In this document: one piece after another, positions 1 to 11,801 of the stretch
Layout: each line of letters begins with the position of its first letter
How positions within the stretch are numbered: position 1 is the stretch's first letter
Origin: Xenophilus sp. Marseille-Q4582
GTDB taxonomy: Bacteria > Pseudomonadota > Gammaproteobacteria > Burkholderiales > Burkholderiaceae_C
Assembly: GCF_916700565.1 (NCBI RefSeq)
Contig: NZ_CAKAKO010000007.1
Span: 56,001-120,000, forward strand
Length of the DNA stretch: 64,000 bases
Direction of reading: 5' to 3'
Translations under genes and position numbers: made by a program
Notes under the pieces: generated by a model
Told to the model about the DNA's origin: nothing
What the model saw: the letters and a program-made list of their open reading frames with translations, nothing else
The model's database searches: none

Positions 1-1767
<1,767 letters not shown>

Positions 1768-1901
1768 GGCGGGTCTCCGCGGTGAAATCGCCTCGGCAGG
1801 CTGCGCCTGCCAGGCAATTTGGCTGCGCCGCTGCGCCGCTGCGCGGCTGGTCACCGCGATTGGCGATCAGGATCTTCTTGAACACATCGGTCTCCTTGAA
1901 T

Positions 1902-2630
1902 TCAGGACGTGGGGGCCGCGGACGTGCTCCCACCAAAAAATGCTTTCAGCTTGCGCAGCACCCCGCGCAGGAACTTCCACAGCACGATCAGCAGCGCCAC
2001 CGACACGATCAGCATCAGCCCCAGCGCGATGCCGAAGGCGATGGGATGCTGCGTGGCCAGCCACACCACGCCGACCACCAGCCCGTCCTCGAACAGCGAG
2101 GCCAGCCAGTTGGAAAAGGGCTCGGGCGAGGTGTTGATGGCCGCGCGCGCGGTGGCCTTGGTGGCAAAGGAGGTGGCGGCCAGCGAGCCGCCCAGCAGGC
2201 CCGCGGCCAGGCCCCACACGGCGTTGTCGCCGCCGAACACGCCGGCCGCCAGCAGCGCACCGCCCGGAATGCGGATCACGCTGTTCACCGAATCCCACAG
2301 GCTGTCGAGCCAGGGCACCTTGTCGGCAAAGAACTCCACCACCAGCATGAAGCCGCTCACGGCCAGCACCACCGGATGCGCCAGCAGCTGCAGGCCGCCG
2401 GGCAGCGCCAGCCAGTCGGCCGCGCCCATGGCGCCGACCAGGAACACCACCGCATAGAGCCGGAAGCCGCTGGCCCAGCCCAGTGCGCCCGCCAGCGCCA
2501 GCAGGGCGGGCAGGTCCATCCCCGCGATCGCCCGGCTCGCCTGCTGGCCGGCCGCCTGCGCCGCATCGGCCAGCGCGGGGTCCGCATGCAAGCCCAGGCG
2601 GTGCAGCCACTGGATGAAAGCGTCGATCAT
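1902..2630 (-). CDS. DUF4126-type inner-membrane protein
   Basis: A 242-residue protein with several hydrophobic segments: roughly residues 40-70, 82-103, 123-150, 185-215. It ends in a basic tail (KFLRGVLRKLKAFFGG). The segments DLPALLALAGALGWASGFRLYAV and PGGALLAAGVFGGDNAVWGLAAGLLGG are glycine/alanine-rich, as in the DUF4126 family. No enzymatic motif is visible and no function is established for the family. It lies between the two carboxylase genes and the hydratase on the same strand, so it is probably co-transcribed with the Liu genes, but nothing links it biochemically to leucine catabolism. Confidence 0.8.
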   Translation of the reverse strand: MIDAFIQWLHRLGLHADPALADAAQAAGQQASRAIAGMDLPALLALAGALGWASGFRLYAVVFLVGAMGAADWLALPGGLQLLAHPVVLAVSGFMLVVEFFADKVPWLDSLWDSVNSVIRIPGGALLAAGVFGGDNAVWGLAAGLLGGSLAATSFATKATARAAINTSPEPFSNWLASLFEDGLVVGVVWLATQHPIAFGIALGLMLIVSVALLIVLWKFLRGVLRKLKAFFGGSTSAAPTS

Positions 2631-2695
2631 GGTCAGGGTCCCTGCGGAGGGTCAGGACGCCATGATGCGCGGTGAAGCCGCAGGCATGGCGAGGC

Positions 2696-3487
2696 TCAGC
2701 GCGCCAGCCATGACGGCTTGCGCTTCTCGAGGAAGGACTTCAGGCCTTCGCGGCCTTCCTCGCCCGCGCGCAAGGTGGCGATGCGCACCACGGTCTCGTG
2801 GTTCAGTGCCTCGGTGATAGGCTGTCCCGCCACGTCGCGCCACAGGCGCTTGCTTTCCCCCACTGCACCAGGCGCGGCGGCCAGGAGGTTCCTGAGCACT
2901 TCGTCCACCTTGGTGTCCAGCGCGTCGGCCGCGACCACCTCGTGCACGAAGCCGATGCGGTGCGCCTCGGCGGCGCCGAAGCGCTCGGCCGTGAGGAAGT
3001 AGCGCTGCGCGGCGCGCGCGCCCATGGCGCGGATCACATAAGGACTGATGGTCGCGGGGATGAGGCCGATCTTCACTTCGCTCAGGCAGAAGTGCGCCGT
3101 GTCGGCCGCGATGGCCACGTCGCACACCGACACCAGGCCCATGCCGCCCGCGTATACGTCGCCCTGGATGCGCGCGATGACCGGCAGGCGGCTCTGCTCC
3201 AGCGTGCGCAGCATGCGCGGCAGGCCGGCGGCGTCCTGCAGGTTCTCATCGTGCGTGTACTCGGCGGCCTTCTTCATCCAGTTGAGGTTGGCGCCGGCGC
3301 AGAAGGCCGGGCCGCGCCCGCCCAGCACCACAGCGCGCACGCCGGGCGTGGTCTCGGCCTGCGTCACCGCATCGCCCAGTTCGCGGATGAACACGTCGTC
3401 GATGGCGTTGCGCATCTCGGGGCGGTTGAGCCAGATGCGGGCCACGGCGCCGTCGAGCACCAGTTCGAGGGTGGTGAAATCAGTCAT
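2696..3487 (-). CDS. liuC: Enoyl-CoA hydratase/isomerase family, probable methylglutaconyl-CoA hydratase
   Basis: Crotonase-fold protein of 263 residues, the usual length. The oxyanion-hole segments are visible: RGPAFCAGANLNWM (about residues 56-69) and the second glycine turn GDVYAGGMGLVSVCDVA (about 109-125). In this setting, beside both methylcrotonyl-CoA carboxylase subunits and isovaleryl-CoA dehydrogenase, the expected reaction is hydration of 3-methylglutaconyl-CoA to HMG-CoA. Its ATG overlaps the stop codon of the upstream DinB gene by four bases, implying translational coupling. The HMG-CoA lyase needed for the last step is not in the window and may lie past the left edge. Confidence 0.88.
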   Translation of the reverse strand: MTDFTTLELVLDGAVARIWLNRPEMRNAIDDVFIRELGDAVTQAETTPGVRAVVLGGRGPAFCAGANLNWMKKAAEYTHDENLQDAAGLPRMLRTLEQSRLPVIARIQGDVYAGGMGLVSVCDVAIAADTAHFCLSEVKIGLIPATISPYVIRAMGARAAQRYFLTAERFGAAEAHRIGFVHEVVAADALDTKVDEVLRNLLAAAPGAVGESKRLWRDVAGQPITEALNHETVVRIATLRAGEEGREGLKSFLEKRKPSWLAR

Positions 3488-3993
3488 GCGGAGGCTGCCT
3501 CCTGTTGCAGCAGTCGGACCCAGTCCAGTTCGGGCGATTTCAGACCCAGCGCCGTGAGCGCGGCGGTGAGCTGGCCCCGGTGGTGGGTCGCGTGGTTGAA
3601 CACATGGCCCAGGGTGGGCGTGAAGGGCAGGCGCACCAGCTCGCCATTGCCGCGCGTGTAGTGCAGTTCGCCGTCGAAGCGCTCGGCCGTCAGCGCCTGG
3701 ACCCAGGGCTGCCAGCGCGGCACATCGGCCTGCAGGGCGGCCACCAGCGGCTCACGCTCGGCATGCGGCACGGCGTCGAGCGCGATGCGCGGTGACTGCC
3801 CGAGCGCGAAACGCGACCACCAGATGCCGTCGGTCACGAGCAGGTGGCTCACTGTGCCGTGCACGGAGCCGAAGAACAGGCCGCAGTCGCGGTGCCACTG
3901 CGCGTCTTCCAGGCCTGCCAGCGCGCTCAGCAGGCGCTGCGTGGCCCACGCGTGGTAGCGCGCCAGGCCGGCGAAATAGGTGCGCAGGTCCAC
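3484..3993 (-). CDS. DinB-family protein (putative metal-dependent thiol transferase fold)
   Basis: A 169-residue protein beginning with GTG at 3993 (VDLRTYFAGLARYHAWATQ). The DinB four-helix pattern is clear: an early histidine in the ARYHAW segment, then GSVHGTVSHLLVTDGIWW with its conserved histidine, and the C-terminal HATHHRGQ signature. The histidines are placed as in the metal site of this family. Starts further upstream would run into the carboxylase gene ending at 4004, so the GTG is preferred. Substrate and partner are unknown. DinB-fold enzymes use thiol cofactors in some bacteria, but nothing here identifies the cofactor. It is embedded in the Liu operon. Confidence 0.85.
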   Translation of the reverse strand: MDLRTYFAGLARYHAWATQRLLSALAGLEDAQWHRDCGLFFGSVHGTVSHLLVTDGIWWSRFALGQSPRIALDAVPHAEREPLVAALQADVPRWQPWVQALTAERFDGELHYTRGNGELVRLPFTPTLGHVFNHATHHRGQLTAALTALGLKSPELDWVRLLQQEAASA

Positions 3994-4003
3994 GGCCCGC
4001 GCC

Positions 4004-5617
4004 TCACATGCGGAACACGCCGAACTTCGGCTCGGGAATGGGCGCATGCCGCGCCGCCGCCAGCCCCAGCGCCAGCACGCGGCGCGTGTCGGCCGGGTCG
4101 ATGATGCCGTCGTCCCACAGGCGCGCGGTCGCGTAGTACGGGTGGCCCTGGTCCTCGTACTGCTGGCGGATGGGTGCTTTGAAGGCCTCTTCCTCCTCGG
4201 CCGACCACTGGCCGCCCCTGGCCTCGATGCCGTCGCGCTTGACGGTGGCCAGCACGCTCGCGGCCTGCTCGCCGCCCATCACGCTGATGCGCGCGTTGGG
4301 CCACATCCAGAGGAAGCGCGGGCTGTACGCGCGGCCGCACATGCCGTAGTTGCCGGCGCCGAAGCTGCCGCCGATGATGACCGTGAACTTGGGCACGTTG
4401 GCCGTGGCCACGGCCGTCACCATCTTGGCACCGTGGCGCGCGATGCCTTCGTTCTCGTACTTGCGGCCCACCATGAAGCCGGTGATGTTCTGCAGGAAGA
4501 CCAGCGGGATCTTGCGCTGGCCGCACAGCTCGATGAAGTGCGCGCCCTTCTGCGCCGACTCACTGAACAGGATGCCGTTGTTGGCGACGATGCCCACGGG
4601 CATGCCCTCGATCTCGGCAAAGCCGCACACCAGCGTGGCGCCGTAGCGGGCCTTGAACTCGTGGAACTCGCTGCCGTCGACGATGCGCGCGATGATCTCG
4701 CGCACGTCGAAGGGCTTGCGCGTGTCGGTGGGGATCACGCCATACAGCTCCTCGGCCGCGAAGAGCGGCGCACGCGGCGGGTTGACCGGAATGCGTTGGG
4801 CCTGGGTCGCACGCGCATTGAGATTCGCCACCGCCTGGCGCGCCAGCGCCAGCGCATGCAGGTCGTTCTGCGCCAGGTGGTCGGCCACGCCCGACAGGCG
4901 CGTGTGCACGTCGCCACCGCCCAGGTCCTCGGCCGTCACCACCTCGCCCGTGGCCGCCTTCACCAGCGGCGGGCCGCCCAGGAAGATGGTGCCCTGGTTC
5001 TTGACGATGATGGACTCGTCGCTCATCGCCGGCACGTAGGCGCCGCCGGCCGTGCACGAGCCCATGACCACCGCGATCTGCGCGATGCCCTCGGCGCTCA
5101 TGTTGGCCTGGTTGTAGAAGATGCGGCCGAAATGCTCGCGGTCGGGGAAGACCTCGTCCTGGTTCGGCAGGTTGGCGCCGCCCGAATCGACCAGGTAGAT
5201 GCAGGGCAGGCGGTTCTGCGCGGCGATCTCCTGCGCGCGCAGGTGCTTCTTCACGGTCATCGGGTAGTAGGTGCCGCCCTTCACGGTGGCGTCGTTGCAC
5301 ACGATCAGGCAGTCGACCCCGCTCACGCGGCCGATGCCGGCGATCAGCCCGGCGCCGGGCGCCGCACCGTCGTACATGCCGTGCGCGGCCAGTGGCGAGA
5401 GTTCGAGGAAAGGCGTGCCCGGGTCCAGCAGTTGGTTCACGCGCTCGCGCGGCAGCAGCTTGCCGCGCGCCGTGTGCTTGGCGCGCGCCGCCTCGCCACC
5501 TCCCTGCGCCACGCGCTCGAACTGCACGCGCAGGTCGTCGACCAGCGCGCGCATGGCGGCGGCGTTGGCCTGGAAGTCGGCCGATCGCGGATTGAGTTGG
5601 GTGGCCAGTGCCGTCAT
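4004..5617 (-). CDS. liuB: Methylcrotonyl-CoA carboxylase, carboxyltransferase beta subunit
   Basis: Carboxyltransferase of 537 residues, full length for the family. It transfers CO2 from biotin to 3-methylcrotonyl-CoA. The N-terminal half contains the acyl-CoA binding and glycine-rich turns ([20 protein letters not shown] and the following [16 protein letters not shown]). The C-terminal half contains the biotin-side crotonase repeat ([36 protein letters not shown]). The protein ends [12 protein letters not shown], a typical end for these subunits. It is the first gene after the antiporter interruption and precedes the DinB protein by 10 bases. The alpha subunit is at the left edge on the same strand. 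Confidence 0.95.
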   Translation of the reverse strand: MTALATQLNPRSADFQANAAAMRALVDDLRVQFERVAQGGGEAARAKHTARGKLLPRERVNQLLDPGTPFLELSPLAAHGMYDGAAPGAGLIAGIGRVSGVDCLIVCNDATVKGGTYYPMTVKKHLRAQEIAAQNRLPCIYLVDSGGANLPNQDEVFPDREHFGRIFYNQANMSAEGIAQIAVVMGSCTAGGAYVPAMSDESIIVKNQGTIFLGGPPLVKAATGEVVTAEDLGGGDVHTRLSGVADHLAQNDLHALALARQAVANLNARATQAQRIPVNPPRAPLFAAEELYGVIPTDTRKPFDVREIIARIVDGSEFHEFKARYGATLVCGFAEIEGMPVGIVANNGILFSESAQKGAHFIELCGQRKIPLVFLQNITGFMVGRKYENEGIARHGAKMVTAVATANVPKFTVIIGGSFGAGNYGMCGRAYSPRFLWMWPNARISVMGGEQAASVLATVKRDGIEARGGQWSAEEEEAFKAPIRQQYEDQGHPYYATARLWDDGIIDPADTRRVLALGLAAARHAPIPEPKFGVFRM

Positions 5618-5706
5618 GGCTTGATGTTCCTTTGCTGTGTGTCCGTGGGGCCGGCGGCCGCCGGGCTTAAGCTCGGGGCAAAAGTCCCCGGGGAGCGCCG
5701 CCCACC

Positions 5707-7440
5707 ATGCATACCGTCGAAACCGTCCTGCTCGTGCTCATGCTGGGGGCCCTGAGCGGGATCGCGGCGCGCTACGTGCGCGCCATCCCGCTGCCCCTGA
5801 TCCAGATCGCGCTCGGTGCCCTGCTCTCGTGGCCGCGCCACGGGCTGCACATCGCCTTCGATCCGGAGCTGTTCCTGCTGCTGTTCATCCCGCCGCTGCT
5901 GTTTGCCGACGGCTGGCGCATCCCGAAGCGCGAGTTCTTCGCGCTGTGGCGCCCCATCCTGCGGCTGGCGCTGGGGCTGGTGCTGTTCACGGTGATCGGC
6001 CTGGGCTATCTGATCCACTGGCTGATCCCGGAGATCCCGCTCACCGTGGCCTTCGCGCTGGCGGCCGTGGTCTCGCCCACCGACGCGGTGGCCGTGTCGG
6101 CCATCACGCGCAACCTGGGCATGCCGGTCAAGACCATGCACATCCTCGAAGGCGAGTCGCTGCTCAACGACGCCTCGGGCCTGGTCGCCCTCAAGTTCGC
6201 CGTCGCCGCCACGCTCACGGGCCTGTTCTCGTGGACCGAGGCGGCCCAGGAGTTCCTGTGGATCGCCATCGGCGGCCTGGGCGCGGGGGCGCTGATCGGC
6301 TGGGGCTTTGCGCGCCTGCGGGCCGTGGTCACGCGACGCGTGGGCGACGTGGCGGCCACGCAGATGGTGCTGCTGCTCCTGCTCATGCCCTTTGCCGCCT
6401 ATCTGCTGGCCGAGCGCATCGGCGTCTCGGGCATCCTGGCGGCGGTGGCGGCCGGCATCACGACCAACTTCGCCGACCTGGACCGCGGCGCCTACGTCAC
6501 GGAGCGCATGCAGACCGCGGCGACCTGGACGCTGGTGGAATCGTCCTTCAACGGCGCCATCTTCCTGCTGCTGGGGCTGCAGCTGCCGTCCATCCTGGGC
6601 TCGATGGACGAATACCGGCACCACGGCGCCTGGACCCTGCTGGGCTACGTGGTCGCGATCAGCACCGCCTTGCTGCTGCTGCGCTGGGTCTGGCTCATGC
6701 TGGGCGTGCGCCGCAGCCTGGCCCGCGCGCACCGCACGGGCCGGATGGCCGAGCCGCCCTCGCCGCTGCTGCAGCTGGCGACCACGCTGGCCGGCATCCG
6801 CGGCGCGGTGACGCTGGCCGGCGCGCTGTCGGTCCCGCTGCTCATGCACGACGGCCAGCCCTTCCCGGCCCGCGAGCTGCTGGTCTTCCTGGCCACGGGC
6901 GTCATCCTGTTCACGCTGGCGGTGGGCAGCATCGGCCTGCCCTGGGTGCTGCGGCACCTGCCGGCGCCGGGCGAGCCGGCCTCGGCCTTCGAGGAACGGC
7001 AGGCGCGCCTCGCGGCCTGCCAGGCGGCCATCGCGCGGCTGGTGCCCGACCCCGAGGTACTGGCGCGCCATGAAGACGACCCTGCCTGGCTGGCCCAGTA
7101 CCAGGAGGTCTCGGGCCGGCTCACGCAGGACTACCGCAAGCGCATCGACCTGCTGGACGACGGCAGTGCCGTGACCACGCCCGAGGCGCAGGCCGAAACG
7201 CCCGAGGTCCGCCGGCAGCGCCGCCTGCGCTACGTGATGGAGCTGGAACTGCGCCTGCGCTGCCTGCATGCCGAGCGCGACACGCTGTATGCCGAGCGGC
7301 ACGCGCACCGCATCAACGACGAATCGCTGCGCAGCCTGGTGCAGGAACTGGACCTGTCCGAGACCTCGCTGCGCAAGCGGCTGGCGGTGGCGAAGCAGGC
7401 CGCGGGGCTGCAGGCGAGCGCGGCGGGGCACGGGCATTGA
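5707..7440 (+). CDS. Na+/H+ antiporter, CPA1 family
   Basis: A 577-residue secondary transporter expected to exchange monovalent cations for protons across the inner membrane. About twelve hydrophobic segments fill residues 1-420. The signature acidic segments [11 protein letters not shown] (near residue 120) and [18 protein letters not shown] (near 150) are present. The last 150 residues form a charged cytoplasmic tail with many Arg/Glu (for example [24 protein letters not shown]). It is transcribed against the flanking Liu genes, so it is probably an independent unit. Which cation it moves cannot be told from the sequence. Confidence 0.9.
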   Translation: MHTVETVLLVLMLGALSGIAARYVRAIPLPLIQIALGALLSWPRHGLHIAFDPELFLLLFIPPLLFADGWRIPKREFFALWRPILRLALGLVLFTVIGLGYLIHWLIPEIPLTVAFALAAVVSPTDAVAVSAITRNLGMPVKTMHILEGESLLNDASGLVALKFAVAATLTGLFSWTEAAQEFLWIAIGGLGAGALIGWGFARLRAVVTRRVGDVAATQMVLLLLLMPFAAYLLAERIGVSGILAAVAAGITTNFADLDRGAYVTERMQTAATWTLVESSFNGAIFLLLGLQLPSILGSMDEYRHHGAWTLLGYVVAISTALLLLRWVWLMLGVRRSLARAHRTGRMAEPPSPLLQLATTLAGIRGAVTLAGALSVPLLMHDGQPFPARELLVFLATGVILFTLAVGSIGLPWVLRHLPAPGEPASAFEERQARLAACQAAIARLVPDPEVLARHEDDPAWLAQYQEVSGRLTQDYRKRIDLLDDGSAVTTPEAQAETPEVRRQRRLRYVMELELRLRCLHAERDTLYAERHAHRINDESLRSLVQELDLSETSLRKRLAVAKQAAGLQASAAGHGH

Positions 7441-7463
7441 GGCCCCGCCACACACGGCGAATG

Positions 7464-7563
7464 GCTCAGGGCACCCGGGGAACTGGCTCTGCCAGGCCTC
7501 TGGGTGCGGCCCCCTCCACGCCGAAGGCGCCAGAGAAGGGGGAGCCGCGAAGCGGCCTGGGGG
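7464..7563. repeat. Dispersed intergenic repeat, copy 1 (short form)
   Basis: Two blocks between the convergent antiporter and synthetase genes recur, inverted, at 40670-40840. The 30 bases at 7464-7493 match the reverse complement of 40811-40840 with two mismatches. The 26 bases at 7538-7563, built around the hairpin GCCGCGAAGCGGC flanked by G5 and C5-type runs, match 40670-40695. Copy 1 lacks about 70 bases found between the blocks in copy 2. Its place between two convergent genes would suit a terminator role, but no T-tract follows. Confidence 0.8.
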
Positions 7564-7573
7564 ATGCTTCATG

Positions 7574-9244
7574 TCAGGCCGTGCGATCGGCGACCAGGCC
7601 CAGATCCTGAGACATCTGCTCGCGGATCTTGAACTTCTGGATCTTGCCGGTCACGGTCATCGGGAACTCGGTGACGAAGCGGATGTACTTCGGCACCTTG
7701 TAGTGCGCGATCTGGCCCTTGCAGAAGTCGCGGATCTCGCCCTCGGTGGGCTGCTGGCCGGGCTTCGGGATGATCCAGGCGCACAGCTCCTCGCCGTACT
7801 TGCGGTCGGGCAGGCCGACGACCTGCACGTCCTGCACCTTCGGGTGGCGGTAGAGGAACTCCTCGATCTCGCGCGGGTAGATGTTCTCGCCGCCGCGGAT
7901 CACCATGTCCTTGATGCGGCCCACGATGTTCACGTAGCCCTCGGCGTCCATGGTCGCGAGGTCGCCGGTGTGCATCCAGCCCTCGGTGTCGATGGCTTCG
8001 CGCGTCTTGGCCTCGTCGCCCCAGTAGCCGTGCATCACCGAGTAGCCGCGCGTGCACAGCTCGCCGCGCTCGCCGCGCGGCACGGTGGCGCCGGATTCGG
8101 GGTCGACGATCTTCACCTCCAGGTGCGGCTGCACCGTGCCCACGGTGGACACGCGGCGCTCCAGCGGCGTGTCGGTGCTGCTCTGGCAGCTCACGGGGCT
8201 GGTCTCGGTCATGCCGTAGGCGATCGTGATCTCGCTCAGGTGCATCTGGCTCACCACGCGCTTCATCACCTCGATGGGGCAGGCCGTGCCGGCCATGATG
8301 CCGGTGCGCAGGCTGGAGAGGTCGAATTCGGCGAAGCGCGGATGGTCCAGCTCGGCGATGAACATGGTGGGCACGCCATGCAGGCCGGTGCAACGCTCGG
8401 CCTCCACCGCCTCCAGCGTCAGCAGCGGATCGAAGCCGTCATTGGGGTAGACGATGGCGCTGCCGTGCGTGAGGCAGGCCAGGTTGCCCAGCACCATGCC
8501 GAAGCAGTGGTACATGGGCACGGGGATGCACAGCCTGTCCTCGGGCCCCAGCTTCATGCATTCGCCGATGAAGAAGCCGTTGTTGAGGATGTTGCGATGC
8601 GTCAGCGTCGCGCCCTTGGGAAAGCCCGTGGTGCCGCTGGTGAACTGGATGTTGATGGGGTCGGTGGCCTGCAGCGTCTGCTGCACCCGGGCCACCGCCG
8701 CATCGTCGGCCTCGCCCGTCTGCAGCAGCGCCGAGAAGCGCGCGAGGGGAATGTCGCCGGCCGCCTCGTCTGCATCGCCTTCGCGGTCGATCCACCAGAT
8801 GTGCTTGAGCTGCGGCAGCTTCGCGGCGCCCAGCTCGCGCAGCATGGCCAGGTATTCGCTGGTCTTGAAGCGGGCCATGGTCACCAGCGCCCGGCAGCCC
8901 ACCTTGTTCAGCGCGTACTCGACCTCGGAGGTACGGTAGGCCGGGTTGATGTTGACCAGGATCAGGCCCGCCTTGGCGGTGGCGATCTGCATCAGCACCC
9001 AGGCCAGGTTGTTGTGCGACCAGATGCCGATGCGGTCGCCCGGCTTCAAACCCGCCTTCAGCAAGGCGCTGGCCAGGCGGTTCGATTCGGCCTGCAGTTC
9101 GCGGTAGCTGCGGCGCACGCCTTCGTGGCGGCTCACCAGCGCCAGCGCGTCGGGCTGCTTGGCGACCATGGCGTCGAAGAAGTCGCCGATGGTGTGTTCG
9201 ATCAGGGCGGGCTCGGTGGCGCCGCGGGCGTAGCTGTCGGTCAT
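7574..9244 (-). CDS. AMP-forming acyl-CoA synthetase (ACSF2-like)
   Basis: A 556-residue ANL-superfamily ligase that activates a carboxylic acid to its CoA thioester with ATP. The P-loop motif [20 protein letters not shown] lies near residue 200. The adenylate-binding YGMTETSP, the hinge region [12 protein letters not shown], and the C-terminal lysine in [11 protein letters not shown] are all visible. The start at 9244 (MTDSYARG) follows GGAGAC. Its position directly after isovaleryl-CoA dehydrogenase and in the Liu block suggests a short or branched-chain acid such as isovalerate or methylcrotonate. That substrate is inference. Confidence 0.88.
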   Translation of the reverse strand: MTDSYARGATEPALIEHTIGDFFDAMVAKQPDALALVSRHEGVRRSYRELQAESNRLASALLKAGLKPGDRIGIWSHNNLAWVLMQIATAKAGLILVNINPAYRTSEVEYALNKVGCRALVTMARFKTSEYLAMLRELGAAKLPQLKHIWWIDREGDADEAAGDIPLARFSALLQTGEADDAAVARVQQTLQATDPINIQFTSGTTGFPKGATLTHRNILNNGFFIGECMKLGPEDRLCIPVPMYHCFGMVLGNLACLTHGSAIVYPNDGFDPLLTLEAVEAERCTGLHGVPTMFIAELDHPRFAEFDLSSLRTGIMAGTACPIEVMKRVVSQMHLSEITIAYGMTETSPVSCQSSTDTPLERRVSTVGTVQPHLEVKIVDPESGATVPRGERGELCTRGYSVMHGYWGDEAKTREAIDTEGWMHTGDLATMDAEGYVNIVGRIKDMVIRGGENIYPREIEEFLYRHPKVQDVQVVGLPDRKYGEELCAWIIPKPGQQPTEGEIRDFCKGQIAHYKVPKYIRFVTEFPMTVTGKIQKFKIREQMSQDLGLVADRTA

Positions 9245-9323
9245 CGCATGTCTCCGAGGATGTCCCAAGGTTCTTCCAGGCGCGGCTTCTGCGGGCCGCT
9301 TCATGGGCGGGCGGCGAAGCCGC

Positions 9324-10505
9324 TCAAGCCGTCTCGGCGAACAGCTCGCGGCCGATCAGCATGCGGCGGATCTCGCTCGTGCCCGCGCCGATCTCGTAGA
9401 GCTTGGCGTCGCGCCACAGCCGCTCGACCGGGAACTCCTTGGTGTAGCCCACGCCGCCCAGGGCCTGGATCGCCTCGCCGGCCATCCAGGTCGCCTTCTC
9501 GGCCGAGTAGAGGATGGCGCCCGCCGCGTCCTTGCGGAAGCTGCGCGCATGGTCCTTGCGGTCACAGGCCTTGCCCACGGCGTAGACGTAGGCGCGCGTG
9601 GCCTGCCAGGTGCTGTACATGTCGGCGATCTTGCCCTGCATCAGCTGGAACTCGCCGATGCTCTGGCCGAACTGCTGACGCTCGTGCACGTACGGGATCA
9701 CCGCGTCCATGCAGGCGGCCATGATGCCCAGCGGGCCGCCCGACAGCACGGCGCGCTCGTAGTCCAGCCCGCTCATGAGTACCTTGGCGCCGTTGCCTTC
9801 GCCGCCCAGCACGTTCTCTTCGGGCACTTCGCAGTTGTCGAAGAACAGCGGGAAGGTGTTGGAGCCGCGCATGCCCAGCTTGTCGAGCTTGGTGCCGGCC
9901 GAGAAGCCCTTGAAGCCCTTCTCGACGATGAAGGCCGTCATGCCGCGCGCCCCCATCTCGGGCTCGGTCTTGGCGTAGATGACCAGCGTGTCGGCGTCGC
10001 CGCCATTGGTGATCCACATCTTGCCGCCGTTGAGGACGTAGTAGCCCTCCTTCTTGTCGGCCCTGAGTTTCATGCTGACCACGTCGGAGCCCGCGTTGGG
10101 CTCGCTCATGGCCAGGGCGCCCACGTGCTCGCCGCTCACCAGCTTGGGCAGGTACTTCTTCTTCTGCGCCTCGCTGCCGTTGCGGTGGATCTGGTTCACG
10201 CACAGGTTGGAGTGCGCGCCGTAGGACAGGCCCACCGAGGCCGAGGCGCGCGACACCTCTTCCATCGCCACGATGTGCGCGAGGTAGCCCAACTCAGTGC
10301 CGCCATATTCCTCTTTCACCGTCATGCCGTGCAGGCCCAGCGAGCCCAGCTTGGCCCACAGGTCTTTCGGGAACTGGTTCTCGTGGTCGATGGCCGCCGC
10401 GCGCGGCGCGATCTCGGCGGCGCAGAAGTCCGCCACGGCTTCGCGCAGCGCGTCGATGGTGTCGCCGAGGTCGAAGTCGAGTCCGGGCAGGGGGGCGTTC
10501 GCCAT
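9324..10505 (-). CDS. liuA: Isovaleryl-CoA dehydrogenase
   Basis: A 393-residue FAD acyl-CoA dehydrogenase that oxidises isovaleryl-CoA to 3-methylcrotonyl-CoA, passing electrons to ETF. The N-terminal helical domain, the flavin segment [18 protein letters not shown] and the C-terminal [19 protein letters not shown] are intact. Where most acyl-CoA dehydrogenases have the catalytic Glu of YEGTS, this protein reads [10 protein letters not shown], the isovaleryl-CoA dehydrogenase hallmark. In that subfamily the base is a Glu in the segment seen here as [13 protein letters not shown]. The start at 10505 is preceded by AAGGAGAC at good spacing. It is the promoter-proximal gene of the block, divergent from an AraC-type regulator. 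Confidence 0.95.
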   Translation of the reverse strand: MANAPLPGLDFDLGDTIDALREAVADFCAAEIAPRAAAIDHENQFPKDLWAKLGSLGLHGMTVKEEYGGTELGYLAHIVAMEEVSRASASVGLSYGAHSNLCVNQIHRNGSEAQKKKYLPKLVSGEHVGALAMSEPNAGSDVVSMKLRADKKEGYYVLNGGKMWITNGGDADTLVIYAKTEPEMGARGMTAFIVEKGFKGFSAGTKLDKLGMRGSNTFPLFFDNCEVPEENVLGGEGNGAKVLMSGLDYERAVLSGGPLGIMAACMDAVIPYVHERQQFGQSIGEFQLMQGKIADMYSTWQATRAYVYAVGKACDRKDHARSFRKDAAGAILYSAEKATWMAGEAIQALGGVGYTKEFPVERLWRDAKLYEIGAGTSEIRRMLIGRELFAETA

Positions 10506-10598
10506 GGTTCTTGTCTCCTTGGGAATGAAGAGGCCGGGGCGGGGCCGCGGCCGAAACAGGCACAGCTTACGCCCGCAACCTCCGCATTTGGCGACACA
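10506..10598. promoter_or_regulatory. Divergent control region between isovaleryl-CoA dehydrogenase and AraC-type regulator genes
   Basis: The 93-base gap must hold both promoters. A spaced inverted repeat, GCAACC at 10575-10580 and GGTTGC at 10601-10606, lies at the regulator start and could be an operator half-site pair. No LiuR-type palindrome (as at 35156-35175) is present here. No confident -35/-10 pair could be chosen by eye. Confidence 0.35.
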
Positions 10599-11705
10599 AT
10601 GGTTGCAAATCACGCCACATCTTCCGCTGCCGCGATGACCGCGCCCACCTTCCTCAAGCCGCCCCGCGCGGCCACGCCCATGGCCTTCGTTCAGGCGATC
10701 ATGAAGGGCTATGCACGCTACGGCGTGGACCCGGGCGGCGCGCTGCGGGCGGCACAGATCACGCCGCGCGAGCTGTGGCGCCCCGGCGCGCGCGTGACGG
10801 CGGCGCAGTTCGAGGCGCTCAACGCCCATGCGATGCAGGAACTGGACGACGAGGCGCTGGGCTGGTTCAGCCGCCGCCTGCCCTGGGGCAGCTACGGCCT
10901 GCTGTGCCGCGCCTCGCTGGGCGCGCCCACGCTGGGCGTCGCGCTCAAGCGCTGGTGCCGCCACCATGCGCTGCTGGTGGACGACATCGGCCTGTCGCTG
11001 CACGTGGCCGACGGCCTGGCCCATGTGCGCATCGAGGAACGGCGCGACCTGGGCATGTTCCGCGAGTTCTGCCTGGTCTCCAGCCTGCGCTTTCTGCACG
11101 GCTATGCCAGCTGGGCCATCGATTCGCGCGTGTCGCTGCGCGAGGCGCGGTTTCCGTTTGCGCCACCGCCGCATGCCGACGCCTACCCGCTGATGTTCCC
11201 GGGCCACATGGTTTTCGACGCCGCGCAGGCCGGCTACAGCTTCGACGCCCAGTACCTGGCGCTGCCGCTGCTGCGCGACGAGGCCGCGCTGCGGCAGATG
11301 CTGCGTCGCGCCCTGCCGCTCACGGTGCTGCAATACCGGCGCGACCGGCTGCTGAGCCAGCGCGTGCGCGAGCTGCTGCGCACCCACGGCGCCGAACTGA
11401 CCAAGGCCGAGGCCCTGGCCGGCATGCTGCACATGTCCAGCCGCACGCTGCACCGCCAGCTGCTGGCCGAAGGCCTGTCCCTGCAGAGCCTGAAGAACGA
11501 GGTGCGGCTGGAACAGGCGCTGGACCAACTGCGGCGCAGCACGCGCTCGGTCAAGCAGATCGCGCTGGCCGTGGGCTTTCGCAACGAGAAGAGCTTTTCG
11601 CGCGCCTTCAGCCAGTGGACCGGCATGGCGCCCGGCGCGTGGCGCCAGCGTGAGGGCGTGGCGCCCTTGCCCGCCCCATCGCCTGCCTCGTCGCCCGCCC
11701 CTTGA
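10599..11705 (+). CDS. AraC-family transcriptional regulator (arabinose-binding-like sensor domain)
   Basis: A 368-residue regulator. Residues about 30-230 form the sensor domain seen in OruR/ArgR-like AraC proteins ([17 protein letters not shown]... [20 protein letters not shown]). Residues about 255-350 hold two helix-turn-helix motifs, the second being [29 protein letters not shown] at 10599 is the first start. An internal ATG at 10635 ([10 protein letters not shown]) is a possible alternative. It is divergent from isovaleryl-CoA dehydrogenase, so it probably controls that block and possibly its own expression. The inducer is unknown. The C-terminal Pro/Ala/Ser tail looks disordered. Confidence 0.9.
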   Translation: MVANHATSSAAAMTAPTFLKPPRAATPMAFVQAIMKGYARYGVDPGGALRAAQITPRELWRPGARVTAAQFEALNAHAMQELDDEALGWFSRRLPWGSYGLLCRASLGAPTLGVALKRWCRHHALLVDDIGLSLHVADGLAHVRIEERRDLGMFREFCLVSSLRFLHGYASWAIDSRVSLREARFPFAPPPHADAYPLMFPGHMVFDAAQAGYSFDAQYLALPLLRDEAALRQMLRRALPLTVLQYRRDRLLSQRVRELLRTHGAELTKAEALAGMLHMSSRTLHRQLLAEGLSLQSLKNEVRLEQALDQLRRSTRSVKQIALAVGFRNEKSFSRAFSQWTGMAPGAWRQREGVAPLPAPSPASSPAP

Positions 11706-11801
11706 CCCGGACGGCATCCAAGCCTGGCAGCACAGCCGTCATGGCAGCGTCACGCGGCATCGGCATGTTTCGCGTCTCACTGAAACCCTGGGTCCTCTTT
11801 C

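Noticed and set aside
1794..1850. Possible small RNA between the two carboxylase start copies
   Set aside because: There is a short hairpin (GCAGGCTGCGCCTGC), but no promoter or terminator; better explained as part of the duplication.
9324..10505. Isovaleryl-CoA dehydrogenase as inactive because the YEGTS Glu is missing
   Set aside because: Absence of that Glu is a normal feature of this subfamily, where another Glu serves as base.
9324..11717. 797-residue minus-strand frame reading through the AraC-type gene
   Set aside because: Only the part up to 10505 has protein-family character (isovaleryl-CoA dehydrogenase). The rest is antisense to the regulator.
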